Below are positions 43,903-53,681 of a DNA stretch of 64,000 bases, piece by piece. The notes under the pieces were generated by a model, which saw only the letters and a program-made list of their open reading frames with translations, was not told the DNA's origin and made no database searches. The DNA lies in the NCBI RefSeq assembly GCF_039543225.1, contig NZ_BAABJI010000002.1:2232001-2296000 (forward strand), in the 5' to 3' direction. The position numbers and the translations under genes were made by a program. Each line of letters begins with the position of its first letter. The stretch's first letter is position 1. Source of the stretch: Mucilaginibacter defluvii (GTDB taxonomy: Bacteria > Bacteroidota > Bacteroidia > Sphingobacteriales > Sphingobacteriaceae).

Positions 43903-44544
43903 TTAAACGATCTGTTGATTGATGGCCTTCGCCACTGCCTCAGTAAGAGAGGCAACGTGTAATTTTTCATATATTTTTTTGACGTGGCTGCGTACTGTTT
44001 CATAGCTGATGTTCATTTCCCCGCCAATCATCTTATAACTTAAACCATTTACAATATGTGTAAGCACCTCTTTTTCTTTCACAGTAAGGTTGTATTCCAT
44101 GTTAGGTGCCCGCTTAGATTCCTTTGAATTATAAATCATATTAAGCACCTTGCGGGCTACCCACGGTGTCATGGGGGATCCACCTGCTACTGTTTCCCGG
44201 ATAGCATTGCCAAGATCTTTTAAACAGGTTTTGAGGATGTACCCTGATGCACCCGCTTTCAATGAATCAAATATCCTGTCCTCGTCCTCAAAAACAGTTT
44301 GAATGATCACCGAAATGTTCGGCACTTCCTGCCGCAGCATTTTTACTGCTTCTATACCGTTGACGCCTGGCATTTCAATATCCATAAGAACTACATCCGG
44401 ACGGCATGACAACACTTTTTCTACACAGTTCTTGGCATCTGTAAATGTACCTACCAGTTCAAATTCCGGATCAGTGTTCAGTAAAAGAACAATACTGTTG
44501 CGTATATTCTTATTATCATCAAAAATAGCGACCTTGATACTCAT
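43903..44544 (-). CDS. LuxR/NarL-family response regulator
   Basis: A 213-residue regulator. It has a receiver domain with the acidic pair FDDN near residue 10 and the phospho-acceptor Asp in PDVVLMDIEMPG, and a conserved Lys in ILKTCL. The C-terminal LuxR HTH is NLTVKEKEVLTHIVNGLSYKMIGGEMNISYETVRSHVKKIYEKL. It lies 8 bases after the sensor kinase gene and is its obvious partner. Confidence 0.95.
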   Translation of the reverse strand: MSIKVAIFDDNKNIRNSIVLLLNTDPEFELVGTFTDAKNCVEKVLSCRPDVVLMDIEMPGVNGIEAVKMLRQEVPNISVIIQTVFEDEDRIFDSLKAGASGYILKTCLKDLGNAIRETVAGGSPMTPWVARKVLNMIYNSKESKRAPNMEYNLTVKEKEVLTHIVNGLSYKMIGGEMNISYETVRSHVKKIYEKLHVASLTEAVAKAINQQIV

Positions 44545-44552
44545 GGGCTTTA

Positions 44553-47500
44553 TTATTTTATTGCTTTAAAGGATTTACAACGTATGGTATTGAAACAAAT
44601 GCAGATGCTCGTTCCGGCACTGCGCCCGGAATCAATTTTAATATCCGCTTTCATATCTTCGGCACGGCTCCATATATTTTTAACTCCATTACCGTTCATC
44701 CCCGAATTTTGAATAAGCGCCTGTTCCAAATTGAAGCCAATGCCATCATCGCATATCATCAATTCAACTATCTCACCGTTGCGTAACAGACTAACCATCA
44801 GGTGCCGGCATTGTGAGTGTTTTATAGCGTTGTTGATACCTTCCTTAATGATGAGATACAAATTTTTGCGCACCCGCATATCCACGGTGCCGGAAACAAT
44901 ACCCGGATCATACCTTAATTTGAAGTCTATTTTTTTTACAGCACATAGTGGTTCAGCGTACTGCCGTATCCGGTTAAATACACTTTCAATATGATCGTTT
45001 CCGGGATTGATGGCCCAAACAATATCGCCCATTTCCGAAACCATTTCATTTGCCGTATTGCTGATGATATTGAGCACCTGGTTTAACTGTGTTTGGTTAC
45101 CGTGTTCCTGGTGTTTACGGGCTACCTCACTGTAAAGTGAAATACTACTTAAAGTTGCACCAACCTGATCATGAAGGTCCTGGGCAATACCATTTCTTAT
45201 TGCCTGCTGCTCAAGGAGCACATTTATTCGATAACGATAAATAAGGTAGATCAGTCCGCCGACAAGGAAGATCATCAGTATGAAAAACCAAGATCGCTGC
45301 CAGTAAGGCGGTGTAATAATGATAAATATCTCGCTTTGCTTTTCAGTAAAAGATCCCTTCCAGTTGGTTGCCCGTACCTTGAATTTATAATTCCCCCCCT
45401 TTAAATTAGCATATTCAGCAATATTCTTTTTTCCGGCTATAACCCAATCCTTGTCAAATCCTTCAAGCATATAGGCGTATTGAAGATTATCACCGCTATA
45501 TTCAGGCGCTGCATACTCAATGCTGATCTGGTTCTCTGTATAATTAAGTTCCACCTTTTTCTGATAAAGGAACTGGTTAAAAGACTTATTATGCACCCGG
45601 AAGTCCGTGAAATAGATCATGGGGTCCGGCCGTATTTTTGCCACTGCCTCTGGCCTGAAGGTGATATAATAATTTACACCTGCCGCATAGAATGTCCCTT
45701 GCCTGTCTCTGAAAATATAGCCTGTAACCCCCCCTGTATGTTGCAGGCGAGGAAGATCATAACAACTATAAACCCGAGTCAACGGGTCATACTTATGTAT
45801 GTGACCGTTACAGAGCATCCACAGGTTATCCTGCTGATCCAGTTGCATTCCTTCGGTAAGGTTACTTGATTCTGACAAATGATAAAATTTATGTCTTCTG
45901 TAGCTGTAAAAATTCACCCCTCCACCGAAGGTGCTCACCCATAAGTTACCACTGTAGTCTTCCTGAATGTCAAATACATCATTGCTGCTTAACGTATATC
46001 TGTTCTCCGTATCATTCATAAAATAACGAATGGGTTTTTTCCCGCCTTCAAACAAGCCCATACCTGTTTTGAAAGTCGCAAGAAGCAGGTTGCCCTTCCT
46101 GTCTTTTATAATTTTACGGATCAGATTATCTGCGATATTGTATCGTTTGAGTATGGTCCTGCCAGAATCTGCCCTGGAAACCCATCTTTGATCATGCAGA
46201 TCGTAATAGGCAAGAAAATGTCCGTAAGGAGATACCCACAGGACAGGATGATGTTCCAGGGTATCACGTACGATGGACACAATCCTTGAACTGATAAGTT
46301 TTTTCATTACCGGATCTTCGTCGGTGTGAGGCAGTGGCCAGAGTTTTAGTTCATACGGATCAAATCGAAAAAGTGTATAGTCGGTGCCGATGTAAAAACG
46401 CTGATCAACGTCCATATAAAACTTCGTAACAGCTAAGCGCTGTCCCCTGTATTTCAACGGTAAGTGGGTCAGCTTCCCGGTTTTTTCATGTTTATAATAC
46501 AAGCCATTGCTGGTTCCAATTAATAGCCGGCCATTGTCTAACTGATAGAAATCATATGTAATTACATCTGTGGCCGCATCAGGTAACTGATATTGTACAA
46601 AAGGTTTAAATAGCGGATTATACATACTGATACCATTATTGGTACCCACCCAAAGCACACCTTTGAAGTCCCGGTATACTACGTTAACATGATCGTCAGC
46701 AATGCTTCCTTCTTCTGCATCTTCGTGCCGGTAGCGTGTTATGTTTTGTGTGCGTGGTTCATAGCGTACCAGGCCGGTATTCTTTCCGGCCATCCAGATA
46801 CCGCTATCACCACTGTTTGCGAAAGACACGTAGTCATCGGGCGGTATACTTTTCTGATGAAGTTGCCGGCCGATAACTTGTTCTTCGCCAGTTGCAGCAT
46901 CCAAGCGATATACTGCCTTGTCCCATGAGCCAAGCCATATGTTGTTGCCTTGATCCTTAAAGATGGTAGTGATTGTAACATGTGGAAGTTTTGCATAAAG
47001 GTCATCGTACTTGGGATTGGTATTGACTTCCAAGGTACGGGTATTTATCTTCATCAACCCACCGCCTGCACGACCGATAAGCAAGGTGTCATGGTCAGTC
47101 ATCGCTAACGCATATACGCAGCGGGTTCCTTTTTTCACCGGTATATCAAAGCGCTCGGTTTTCTTATTAAACCTGACTGTGAAGTGGCTGCTCGTACCAA
47201 GCCAAAGATTACCGGAGGCATCCTCAGCAATTTTATTGATCGTATTTTCAGGTATACCGTCAGGGTTGTGCGGATTATGTCGAAATTGCTTGAACTGCCG
47301 GGCTGCGGGTAGCCGGTAATCGTATCGGGACATTCCACCATCCTGCGTAGCAATCCAGAGCAGCCCGTCTTTGTCCTCGTAGATGTCACTGATGATGTTT
47401 CCGGAAATACAACCTTTGTTATGATGCTGATAACGAAAGCTGACAAAATACTTGCCATCAAAGCGGTTCAGGCCGTCATCTGTCCCAAACCAGAGAAATC

Positions 47501-47660
47501 CTCTGCGGTCCTGAATAATGCAATTTACTTTACGGTGGGAAAGCCCCTGTTCTACACCGATTTTTTTAAAGAAAATATCCGGCGTTATACCGAAAGCCAT
47601 CCCCCGGAGTAGGAAGACTATCGAATACAAGGTTATTGTTATGGCAGCTCTGCAATTCAT
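44553..47660 (-). CDS. Two-component sensor with beta-propeller periplasmic domain
   Basis: A 1035-residue membrane kinase. After a signal peptide, residues about 25-690 contain many propeller repeats (IIQDRRGFLWFGTDDGLNRFDG, IYEDKDGLLWIATQDGG, IAEDASGNLWLGTSS). A Y_Y_Y domain follows (about 700-780), then one membrane helix, a HisKA_3 phospho-acceptor (GIAQDLHDQVGATLSSISLYSE) and a HATPase domain (NNAIKHSQ, ICDDGIGFNLE, GNGVKNIWSRAEDM). Unlike classic hybrid sensors it has no receiver or AraC domain, and it relies on the separate NarL-type regulator. Related proteins sense glycans or other extracellular signals. Confidence 0.93.
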   Translation of the reverse strand: MNCRAAITITLYSIVFLLRGMAFGITPDIFFKKIGVEQGLSHRKVNCIIQDRRGFLWFGTDDGLNRFDGKYFVSFRYQHHNKGCISGNIISDIYEDKDGLLWIATQDGGMSRYDYRLPAARQFKQFRHNPHNPDGIPENTINKIAEDASGNLWLGTSSHFTVRFNKKTERFDIPVKKGTRCVYALAMTDHDTLLIGRAGGGLMKINTRTLEVNTNPKYDDLYAKLPHVTITTIFKDQGNNIWLGSWDKAVYRLDAATGEEQVIGRQLHQKSIPPDDYVSFANSGDSGIWMAGKNTGLVRYEPRTQNITRYRHEDAEEGSIADDHVNVVYRDFKGVLWVGTNNGISMYNPLFKPFVQYQLPDAATDVITYDFYQLDNGRLLIGTSNGLYYKHEKTGKLTHLPLKYRGQRLAVTKFYMDVDQRFYIGTDYTLFRFDPYELKLWPLPHTDEDPVMKKLISSRIVSIVRDTLEHHPVLWVSPYGHFLAYYDLHDQRWVSRADSGRTILKRYNIADNLIRKIIKDRKGNLLLATFKTGMGLFEGGKKPIRYFMNDTENRYTLSSNDVFDIQEDYSGNLWVSTFGGGVNFYSYRRHKFYHLSESSNLTEGMQLDQQDNLWMLCNGHIHKYDPLTRVYSCYDLPRLQHTGGVTGYIFRDRQGTFYAAGVNYYITFRPEAVAKIRPDPMIYFTDFRVHNKSFNQFLYQKKVELNYTENQISIEYAAPEYSGDNLQYAYMLEGFDKDWVIAGKKNIAEYANLKGGNYKFKVRATNWKGSFTEKQSEIFIIITPPYWQRSWFFILMIFLVGGLIYLIYRYRINVLLEQQAIRNGIAQDLHDQVGATLSSISLYSEVARKHQEHGNQTQLNQVLNIISNTANEMVSEMGDIVWAINPGNDHIESVFNRIRQYAEPLCAVKKIDFKLRYDPGIVSGTVDMRVRKNLYLIIKEGINNAIKHSQCRHLMVSLLRNGEIVELMICDDGIGFNLEQALIQNSGMNGNGVKNIWSRAEDMKADIKIDSGRSAGTSICICFNTIRCKSFKAIK

Positions 47661-47900
47661 TTCTTTATAACACCCCTGGTTTGGAGGTAAGCTTATCAGC
47701 GTGCCTTAGTGCTTTGATAGAAGATGCAACTCACTGATTACAAAACCATTCGCGAAAATACTTAATTATCCTTTGCCTAGCCCCCCATTAACTGCCAATT
47801 CATCTCCCCAAATTTGGGGATATGAATTCCCACCTGGATTTATATAATCGATTACGTCCCCTTCTTTTTTAAAGTTGCCTGAAAGGTGAAATTATTTATA

Positions 47901-48320
47901 TCAACGAGGCGATTCGGAAGTGCTGTACTGTTTGTTTGTTTTAATTATTCTTTGAAGTTCTTGTACTGCATTTACAAGTATGGGTAACAGTTGCTCTGTA
48001 TCTACCCGTTCTATTGTCACACTTCGAAAGTTATTTTTACCTGAAGGCACCATTTTAGTTTCTGTTATCATAAGTGACGGACATACACGCTTGATCTCGT
48101 CATTTAAAAAGCTCAACCTGTTAAAGCAGCGTTTAGTGTAATTTCCTGACGAAGATTCATGGTTATGAATCACTACAGGATGGATTTTTTCGATAATGGC
48201 CAGGCCATCGTAAACCGGGCTTACAATGTGACTGGTCGTGTCTTTTACGGATTGGGCATGGGCCCACTGAAAGGTCAACAGCCCTACAAGTATTGAGGCC
48301 TTAAATACTTTTAATTTCAT
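47901..48320 (-). CDS. Secreted hypothetical protein, 139 residues
   Basis: A signal peptide (residues 1-22, cleavage after AHA) precedes a mostly helical domain of about 115 residues with two cysteines (KRCFNRLSF, KRVCPSLMI). These may form a disulfide in the periplasm. No family recognised. It lies upstream of the sensor kinase on the same strand, separated by 240 bases. Confidence 0.6.
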   Translation of the reverse strand: MKLKVFKASILVGLLTFQWAHAQSVKDTTSHIVSPVYDGLAIIEKIHPVVIHNHESSSGNYTKRCFNRLSFLNDEIKRVCPSLMITETKMVPSGKNNFRSVTIERVDTEQLLPILVNAVQELQRIIKTNKQYSTSESPR

Positions 48321-48641
48321 ATTGTTAATAATTGCGTACCGGATTTAATGATGATACCTGCTTCAATGTTATTAGTTAATTAATTGCCCGGTTTGCGTGG
48401 CAAAAATACCCTGCCATTTGTTGAGAAAACATAACCAAAACTGTGCGTATTACTACCGTTTAAGGTGATGCAGGGCGCTGCACTGAAACCTATAAAAAGC
48501 CAAATTATACCAGCATGATGCCCGCTGTTGGTGAGTGTAACAACAAAAGAGGTAATAGTAGAGCATAAAGTGAGCCGGTAAGTTTGCCTGTATTCACAGC
48601 CGGTTGCCTTTTTGTATAACGGGCTTAAAAGAAAACGACTT
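48321..48641. other. Gap without a supported gene
   Basis: About 320 bases. A minus-strand frame across 48380-48649 could encode some 90 residues but shows no recognisable motif or convincing composition, and its start overlaps the PAP2 gene. I see no terminator or promoter of note. Confidence 0.45.
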
Positions 48642-49295
48642 ATGCGCATTCCCTCTCCAACCACGCTTACCTTTTTACTTTCACTCACGTTGATTGCTGC
48701 CTTTTTCCTTTTACTCACAGTATTTGTCAGGGATCATCCGTTAAATTCACTTGACCTTTGGGTGACGCGGATTATCCAACACAGAACCTCCGTTTTTTTT
48801 GACCAAGTTATGAGTTGCATCAGTTTTAATGGTCGCACATTACCCTTTATAGTTCTTGTAGCGTTAACCGCTTTAGTTTATTACTGCCATGGCTACCGGT
48901 TTGAATCGGTCTTGATGTTATTTCCCCTTGTGGGTGGTTTAGTCGCTTCACTTATCAAACTATGGATATATCGTTTACGTCCGCAAAGCGAATACGCGCG
49001 GATACTGATAGAAAACGGTTCGGCGAGTTATCCCAGCAGTACAGTAGTAATGGTTATACTCTTTTTTGGCTTCAATATTTTCCTTACTTGCTACCTGTCA
49101 CGCATGAGCTTTCTCACTAAGTCAACAGTCTGGTTGGTTGGCATATTCATGATTTTGACCGTACCAATAGCACGAATATATGTGGGTGCACATTGGTTCA
49201 CCGATGTTGTAGGGGGTGCAGTGCTTGGCTTGTTATTGCTTTTACCGGTATGTTTCTTCTACCATAAGTGCCGTGCTATAAAACCCTGCAAATAA
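48642..49295 (+). CDS. PAP2-superfamily membrane phosphatase with altered motif 2
   Basis: A 217-residue membrane protein with six predicted helices. Motif 1 is KLWIYRLRP (K-x6-RP) and motif 3 is RIYVGAHWFTD (R-x5-H-x3-D), both complete. Motif 2, normally PSGH, reads PSST, so the proton-donor histidine is missing. It may be inactive or use another residue. PAP2 enzymes dephosphorylate lipids such as undecaprenyl pyrophosphate. I use the ATG at 48642 (MRIPSPTTL). Confidence 0.85.
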   Translation: MRIPSPTTLTFLLSLTLIAAFFLLLTVFVRDHPLNSLDLWVTRIIQHRTSVFFDQVMSCISFNGRTLPFIVLVALTALVYYCHGYRFESVLMLFPLVGGLVASLIKLWIYRLRPQSEYARILIENGSASYPSSTVVMVILFFGFNIFLTCYLSRMSFLTKSTVWLVGIFMILTVPIARIYVGAHWFTDVVGGAVLGLLLLLPVCFFYHKCRAIKPCK

Positions 49296-49751
49296 CTTTA
49301 CTAAAGAGCTTATAAAGAAAGATACAGGAAACAAGATAATACTATTTGTAGGGCGGAGCGCACAAACTATTCGAAGCACTTTGCTGGTTGTTGGATGTAT
49401 AGTGTATCATCATGCAATTAACATTCAAAAAGAAACGACTACCTGCGGAGTGAACGTATGAAGTTTATGGTTGCCGTACATTCCGGCCCTTCATATACTA
49501 GCGGCACTTTGTTTCGCATTATGCTGACTATATACAAACCTGGTTATACCTGGCCCGGGCTGTTACTTGAACTAGATGGGTTAGCTGTATGCTATCTCTG
49601 GGGAGTAAAAAATAATCGTTATTGCCCTTGACTGCTATTATTATGGCGATTGACCGATTATTTAATTACGAAACGCGGGGATACATTACACGTATTAGGT
49701 GATTTTTTCACAAGCTTAGGAGGGGCACTTTTGCTTCATAATTAAATTCAT
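49296..49751. other. Gap without a supported gene
   Basis: About 455 bases. One 58-codon plus-strand frame (49458-49631) starts with ATG but has no recognisable features. The sequence just before 49752 should hold the promoter of the lipoprotein gene; no clean TAnnTTTG box is seen. Confidence 0.45.
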
Positions 49752-50546
49752 ATGAAGTCAATATCTAAAAAAACAATGATGATTGCAGCTTGTGCATTTA
49801 TGCTGGCAGGTTGCGACAAGGAAAACGATGATGCTCAGTCTCCGGGCAAAGACATGGATGTAGCTATAGAAGTAACATCTGCTTCGGGAGATAGTGCGGC
49901 CATAATAGGTAAGATAAACCAATTCCGTGAACATGCGGGCAATCCGTTAAATAGTACTCCGATAACAAACGGCGGGCGCCGCGAAATCAATTGGGATGGC
50001 GTACCTGCTGATTTTACCAGCCCAAAAGCGTTTCCGGCTACTTTTTTTAACGCTACCGAGAAGGATGCACCCGACGGTAGAAAACGCGGCCTGATATACC
50101 AACCTGCAAATACCTCACTACTTGTTAGCGAAACAAACTTTGCTGAAATAGATACCACTTTCAAAAGTCAGTTCAAGGCGTTCAGTAAGGCAAAACTATT
50201 TTCTCCAAAAGGCACCAACGTAAGCGAGATAATTTTCATGCTTCCGGGTACTAACACGCCGGCGTATGTAACTTCGTTCGGGGTCATCTTTGCCGATGTG
50301 GATCATGCGGAGTCGACCTACATTGATGCTTACCAGGACGACAAATTACTTGGCCGCTACAAGGCATCGGTAGCCAATAAAGGTTTTTCATTTGTGGGGT
50401 TACACACTCATAAATATAAAATCACCCGTATAAAGATCACCTCAGGCAATACCGCCCTCGCACCAAACATACAGGATGGCCCCCAAAAAGACCTTGTAGT
50501 ACTGGATGATTTGATTTACAGCGAACCAGTAGCGTTAAAGAAATAA
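49752..50546 (+). CDS. Lipoprotein of unknown function, 264 residues
   Basis: A lipoprotein with lipobox LAGC (Cys near residue 21), an Asp/Glu-rich linker and a beta-rich domain. Recognisable segments are GRREINWDGVPADFTSPKAFPATFFN, then SPKGTNVSEIIFMLPGTNTPAYVTSFGVIFADVD and a closing ITRIKITSG. I have seen this pattern in uncharacterised secreted proteins, but no function is known to me. It lies 18 bases before a second lipoprotein gene and is probably cotranscribed. Confidence 0.7.
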   Translation: MKSISKKTMMIAACAFMLAGCDKENDDAQSPGKDMDVAIEVTSASGDSAAIIGKINQFREHAGNPLNSTPITNGGRREINWDGVPADFTSPKAFPATFFNATEKDAPDGRKRGLIYQPANTSLLVSETNFAEIDTTFKSQFKAFSKAKLFSPKGTNVSEIIFMLPGTNTPAYVTSFGVIFADVDHAESTYIDAYQDDKLLGRYKASVANKGFSFVGLHTHKYKITRIKITSGNTALAPNIQDGPQKDLVVLDDLIYSEPVALKK

Positions 50547-50564
50547 ACTTTTAATTATTTGATA

Positions 50565-51338
50565 ATGAATAAGCGATTTTTAAAACAACTCAAAACCCTT
50601 ACAATGGGCAGCGCCTTGCTGCTTTTAGCAGCGTGCAGCAAAGATGATAATTCGAATCAAACACCTGCAACCAGCATAAGCTATGGCAGTTTTGTTAAGG
50701 TAGGCAATGGCCAGGCGCGATCATATATTGTAAAAAATGCTGATGGCAGCCCGGCCGAGATCGGCTTTAACTTTACCGAAGATGCACTGAGCGGCTTACC
50801 TGAGCATAACACGGCTTACGTACTCCCTATGCCCGCCGATAATAAGTCTATTATTAACCATATATCTTTTGATTATACCGTTCATGGGCATGGCCCAGAG
50901 GGTGTTTATAATGTACCGCATTTTGACGTGCATTATTACATGATATCCGAAAGCGAAAAAGACGCTATAGGCACTAGCGAAACCGACCCTAAGATTGATA
51001 TATTGCCTGCAGCTCAATTTATACCTAAGAACTACATACCCGGCGCCAATGAACCAAAGATGGGCAAACATTGGGCAGATACCACCGCCGCTGAATTTCA
51101 TGGAAAGAAGTTCGAAAAAACGTTTATTTATGGCTCATACAACGGCAAGTTTATCTTTTTAGAACCGATGATCGCGTTGGATTATTTGAAGACCAAGCCT
51201 AACGTGACCTTACCTATTGCTCAAGGTGCTAAAATTCAGCAAATCGCGCTTGTGCCGCAGCAATATGCCATTGAATGGCAAAAAGACCGCCGCGAATATA
51301 CTATCAGTCTTAATGACCTGAAGTTGCGCCAACAATAA
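50565..51338 (+). CDS. TTHB210-like / DUF5602 lipoprotein
   Basis: A 257-residue lipoprotein (lipobox LAAC near residue 23). Histidine-rich segments stand out: YTVHGHGPEGVYNVPHFDVHYYM and PKMGKHWADTTAAEF, followed by KTFIYGSYNGKFIFLEPMIALDYL. This layout resembles the TTHB210-like domain (DUF5602), first seen in Thermus. The histidines could bind a metal. It shares a unit with the lipoprotein upstream and ends before a terminator. Confidence 0.65.
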   Translation: MNKRFLKQLKTLTMGSALLLLAACSKDDNSNQTPATSISYGSFVKVGNGQARSYIVKNADGSPAEIGFNFTEDALSGLPEHNTAYVLPMPADNKSIINHISFDYTVHGHGPEGVYNVPHFDVHYYMISESEKDAIGTSETDPKIDILPAAQFIPKNYIPGANEPKMGKHWADTTAAEFHGKKFEKTFIYGSYNGKFIFLEPMIALDYLKTKPNVTLPIAQGAKIQQIALVPQQYAIEWQKDRREYTISLNDLKLRQQ

Positions 51339-51366
51339 ACACCAAACCTGAATATAATTGAGAGGG

Positions 51367-51400
51367 AAGCGCTCGGCCAATGGCCGGCGCTTTCTTGTTT
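51367..51400 (+). terminator. Terminator of the two-lipoprotein unit
   Basis: AAGCGCTCGGCC pairs with GGCCGGCGCTT (one bulged T) around AAT, followed by TCTTGTTTTTTA, about 30 bases after the stop. Confidence 0.85.
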
Positions 51401-51689
51401 TTTACTCGGTTGATAAATGATTGATACAATAAATATAGCGTACCCATGCTGCATAATATACACACCCGAAAATGTATGATTATAGAGGTTTACAGTACCG
51501 TTACGGCCGGCATGGACTTATGATGCTATCGTACTTACTATATTTGAACTTAGCGGAACCAGCCTGAATCGCGCCAAAGCTCCTTCAAAACAGGCGCTAA
51601 ATTAGTCTTTAACCAACGGAGTAGTTTCATATAAATAAGCAGTACTTAAATTGATGTTAACTATTGGTAGAGAGACAGCTGCTTGCCAA
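51401..51689. other. Rest of a gene-free gap before the MFS gene
   Basis: With the terminator at its left, this makes a gap of about 350 bases between the lipoprotein unit and the convergent MFS gene. I see no gene, no repeat and no further hairpin of note. Confidence 0.5.
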
Positions 51690-52928
51690 TTATTTTTCCA
51701 GGTAGTTCAGATTTTGCCAGAAAGTGTCTTTGAGCCTGGCGAGCGACAATAGGGCCAGGCCGAAGCAGATCACTCCAACCAAGATTCCTGCGGCAACCAG
51801 GGAGTTGAAAAATTGGGTAGAAAAGTTAAGCAATAACATCATCGGCACTACCGCACCCCTCACAAAGTTGGGTACGGTTGTAGATACGGTTGCCCTGACA
51901 TTGGTACCAAATTGTTCGGTTACCATGGTAACAAACAACGCCCAGTAGCCAGACGCTATACCCATAAGTGCTGTAATGGTATAAAATGCGTATAATGAAA
52001 TCTGCCGCTGTGCAAAAAACACAATCACAGTAGCACCTGATAGCAAGGTAAAAGCGATAGCCGCCTTAATGCGGCTTTGAAGGTATTGACTGATCAAACC
52101 ACTGAGGGTTCCGCCAAGTACTGACCCGCCATAGCATAATGCGACAGCGATACCTGCGTTCACTATACCGTTTACCTTAAGTGCCTTACCAAATTCAGGC
52201 GACAGGGAAATTAAAACCCCGACAACATACCACAGGGGCAAGCCTATCAGGATACAGCGAACGTATTTCAGCAATCGCTTCCTTTCACCGATTATCATGA
52301 GGACGCTGCCCCGTTTGACATCTTTGCCTCGCGCCTCTACAAACATTGCTGACTCGGCGACACTAATACGCATGAGTAACAGTACTACTCCAAGCGCTCC
52401 GCCTATGTAATAGGACATACGCCAGTCAAACAGCTTCGCGGTAAAAAAAGCCACCACAGCCCCGCTGATACCGATCACGGCGACAAAGCAAGTAGCGTAA
52501 CCACGGTATCTTGCGGGCATTAACTCGGCAACCAAAGTTATGCCTGCGCCCAACTCACCTGCAAGACCCAAACCCGCAATAAATCGACATAGGGCGTATG
52601 CCTCGACCGTACTGACAAAGCCGTTAGCAATATTTGCAGCCGAGTAGATAAATATGGAGCCGAACAAGACGGTGAGCCGTCCTTTTTTATCGCCTAATAT
52701 GCCCCACAGCACACCTCCAATCATCAGTCCTGTCATTTGCATATTGAGTAAAACAATACCCTTTTCAGTGATCTGTTTTTCAGTGAGTCCAAGTGATTGA
52801 AGGCTGTTAACGCGTATGATGCTAAATAGCAGCAAGTCATAAACATCTACAAAATAGCCCAGTGCGGCAAGAAGAATAGCTGCAAACGGAATTCCGCTGC
52901 TGAGTAAATTAGTCTTTTGTAACTGCAT
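51690..52928 (-). CDS. MFS transporter, metabolite:proton symporter type
   Basis: A 412-residue protein with 12 predicted helices. The first helix carries FVDVYDLLLFSI, an acidic motif of the aromatic-acid/metabolite:H+ symporters. The loop after helix 2 has the MFS motif A, GGVLWGILGDKKGRLTVLFG, and motif B-like FIAGLGLAGELGAG follows. It likely imports an organic acid or similar solute. No catabolic genes are next to it. Confidence 0.88.
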   Translation of the reverse strand: MQLQKTNLLSSGIPFAAILLAALGYFVDVYDLLLFSIIRVNSLQSLGLTEKQITEKGIVLLNMQMTGLMIGGVLWGILGDKKGRLTVLFGSIFIYSAANIANGFVSTVEAYALCRFIAGLGLAGELGAGITLVAELMPARYRGYATCFVAVIGISGAVVAFFTAKLFDWRMSYYIGGALGVVLLLMRISVAESAMFVEARGKDVKRGSVLMIIGERKRLLKYVRCILIGLPLWYVVGVLISLSPEFGKALKVNGIVNAGIAVALCYGGSVLGGTLSGLISQYLQSRIKAAIAFTLLSGATVIVFFAQRQISLYAFYTITALMGIASGYWALFVTMVTEQFGTNVRATVSTTVPNFVRGAVVPMMLLLNFSTQFFNSLVAAGILVGVICFGLALLSLARLKDTFWQNLNYLEK

Positions 52929-53016
52929 TTTAAATTGGTATAATCACGGTTCGTGTTACCGCTATTGGTAAGTAATTGTTGATAATTGACCTTGTAGGTT
53001 TCTTAGCGATTGGGTA

Positions 53017-53571
53017 TTAATCGATACGACCCTTGTACCTTAGCTTTTTCGTAATGAGTACCTCTTTGACGATATTCTCAACGCTGTTGTGTAAAACAAC
53101 AGGCCTTATCACATCCATTGTGCCGTACAGTTGTGGCTCATTTAGTGCGATTACTCCTGCAACCAGATCGCAAAAGATTTCGTCATCATCGGCCCCAGGT
53201 AGTGGCTGAACCAATACTTTTCTTCCCGCTAAGTTTTCAGCAAATAGCTGGAAGCACCTGTCTCCGTCTTTCTTCATCATGCAAACCACGTGTACACGAC
53301 TGGTATTTTCCTGGCCGGCATATTTTCTTTCAAGAAAGTTGCACACCGCAGACAGGTCGTTTATAAAATTCTTGCACCGGATTTGTAAAATAGTATCGCT
53401 GTAATAAGCGAGGTGCTTGTCGTAGTAGGTTAAAGTGAGATTCTGATTGCTCTTGAAGTCTTTGGGGTTAACTGCTTTTTCAGTAAGCTGAATAAGGTAC
53501 TGGCACTTTGCTTTTGTTAAACCGCCAAATAAAGTTAGATAGAGGATAACGGTGATCTTAACTAGTTTCAT
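53017..53571 (-). CDS. Secreted hypothetical protein, 184 residues
   Basis: A signal peptide (residues 1-23) precedes a domain with several cysteines (LQIRCKNFINDLSAVCNFLERKY, VVCMMKKDGDRCFQLFAEN). No family recognised. It sits between the MFS and EamA genes on the same strand, with spacing of about 100 bases on both sides. Confidence 0.6.
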   Translation of the reverse strand: MKLVKITVILYLTLFGGLTKAKCQYLIQLTEKAVNPKDFKSNQNLTLTYYDKHLAYYSDTILQIRCKNFINDLSAVCNFLERKYAGQENTSRVHVVCMMKKDGDRCFQLFAENLAGRKVLVQPLPGADDDEIFCDLVAGVIALNEPQLYGTMDVIRPVVLHNSVENIVKEVLITKKLRYKGRID

Positions 53572-53681
53572 TGTTATGTTTTAAGTGGATTGTATTTTCC
53601 AAATATCCATTGGCAAGACCATGAAGGAAATCCCCGAACATCGGGTATACATGACCGATGTTAAGCATCTGATCAATCTAT

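Noticed and set aside
48380..48718. A 112-codon minus-strand frame
   Set aside because: It overlaps the PAP2 gene start and shows no motif or natural composition.
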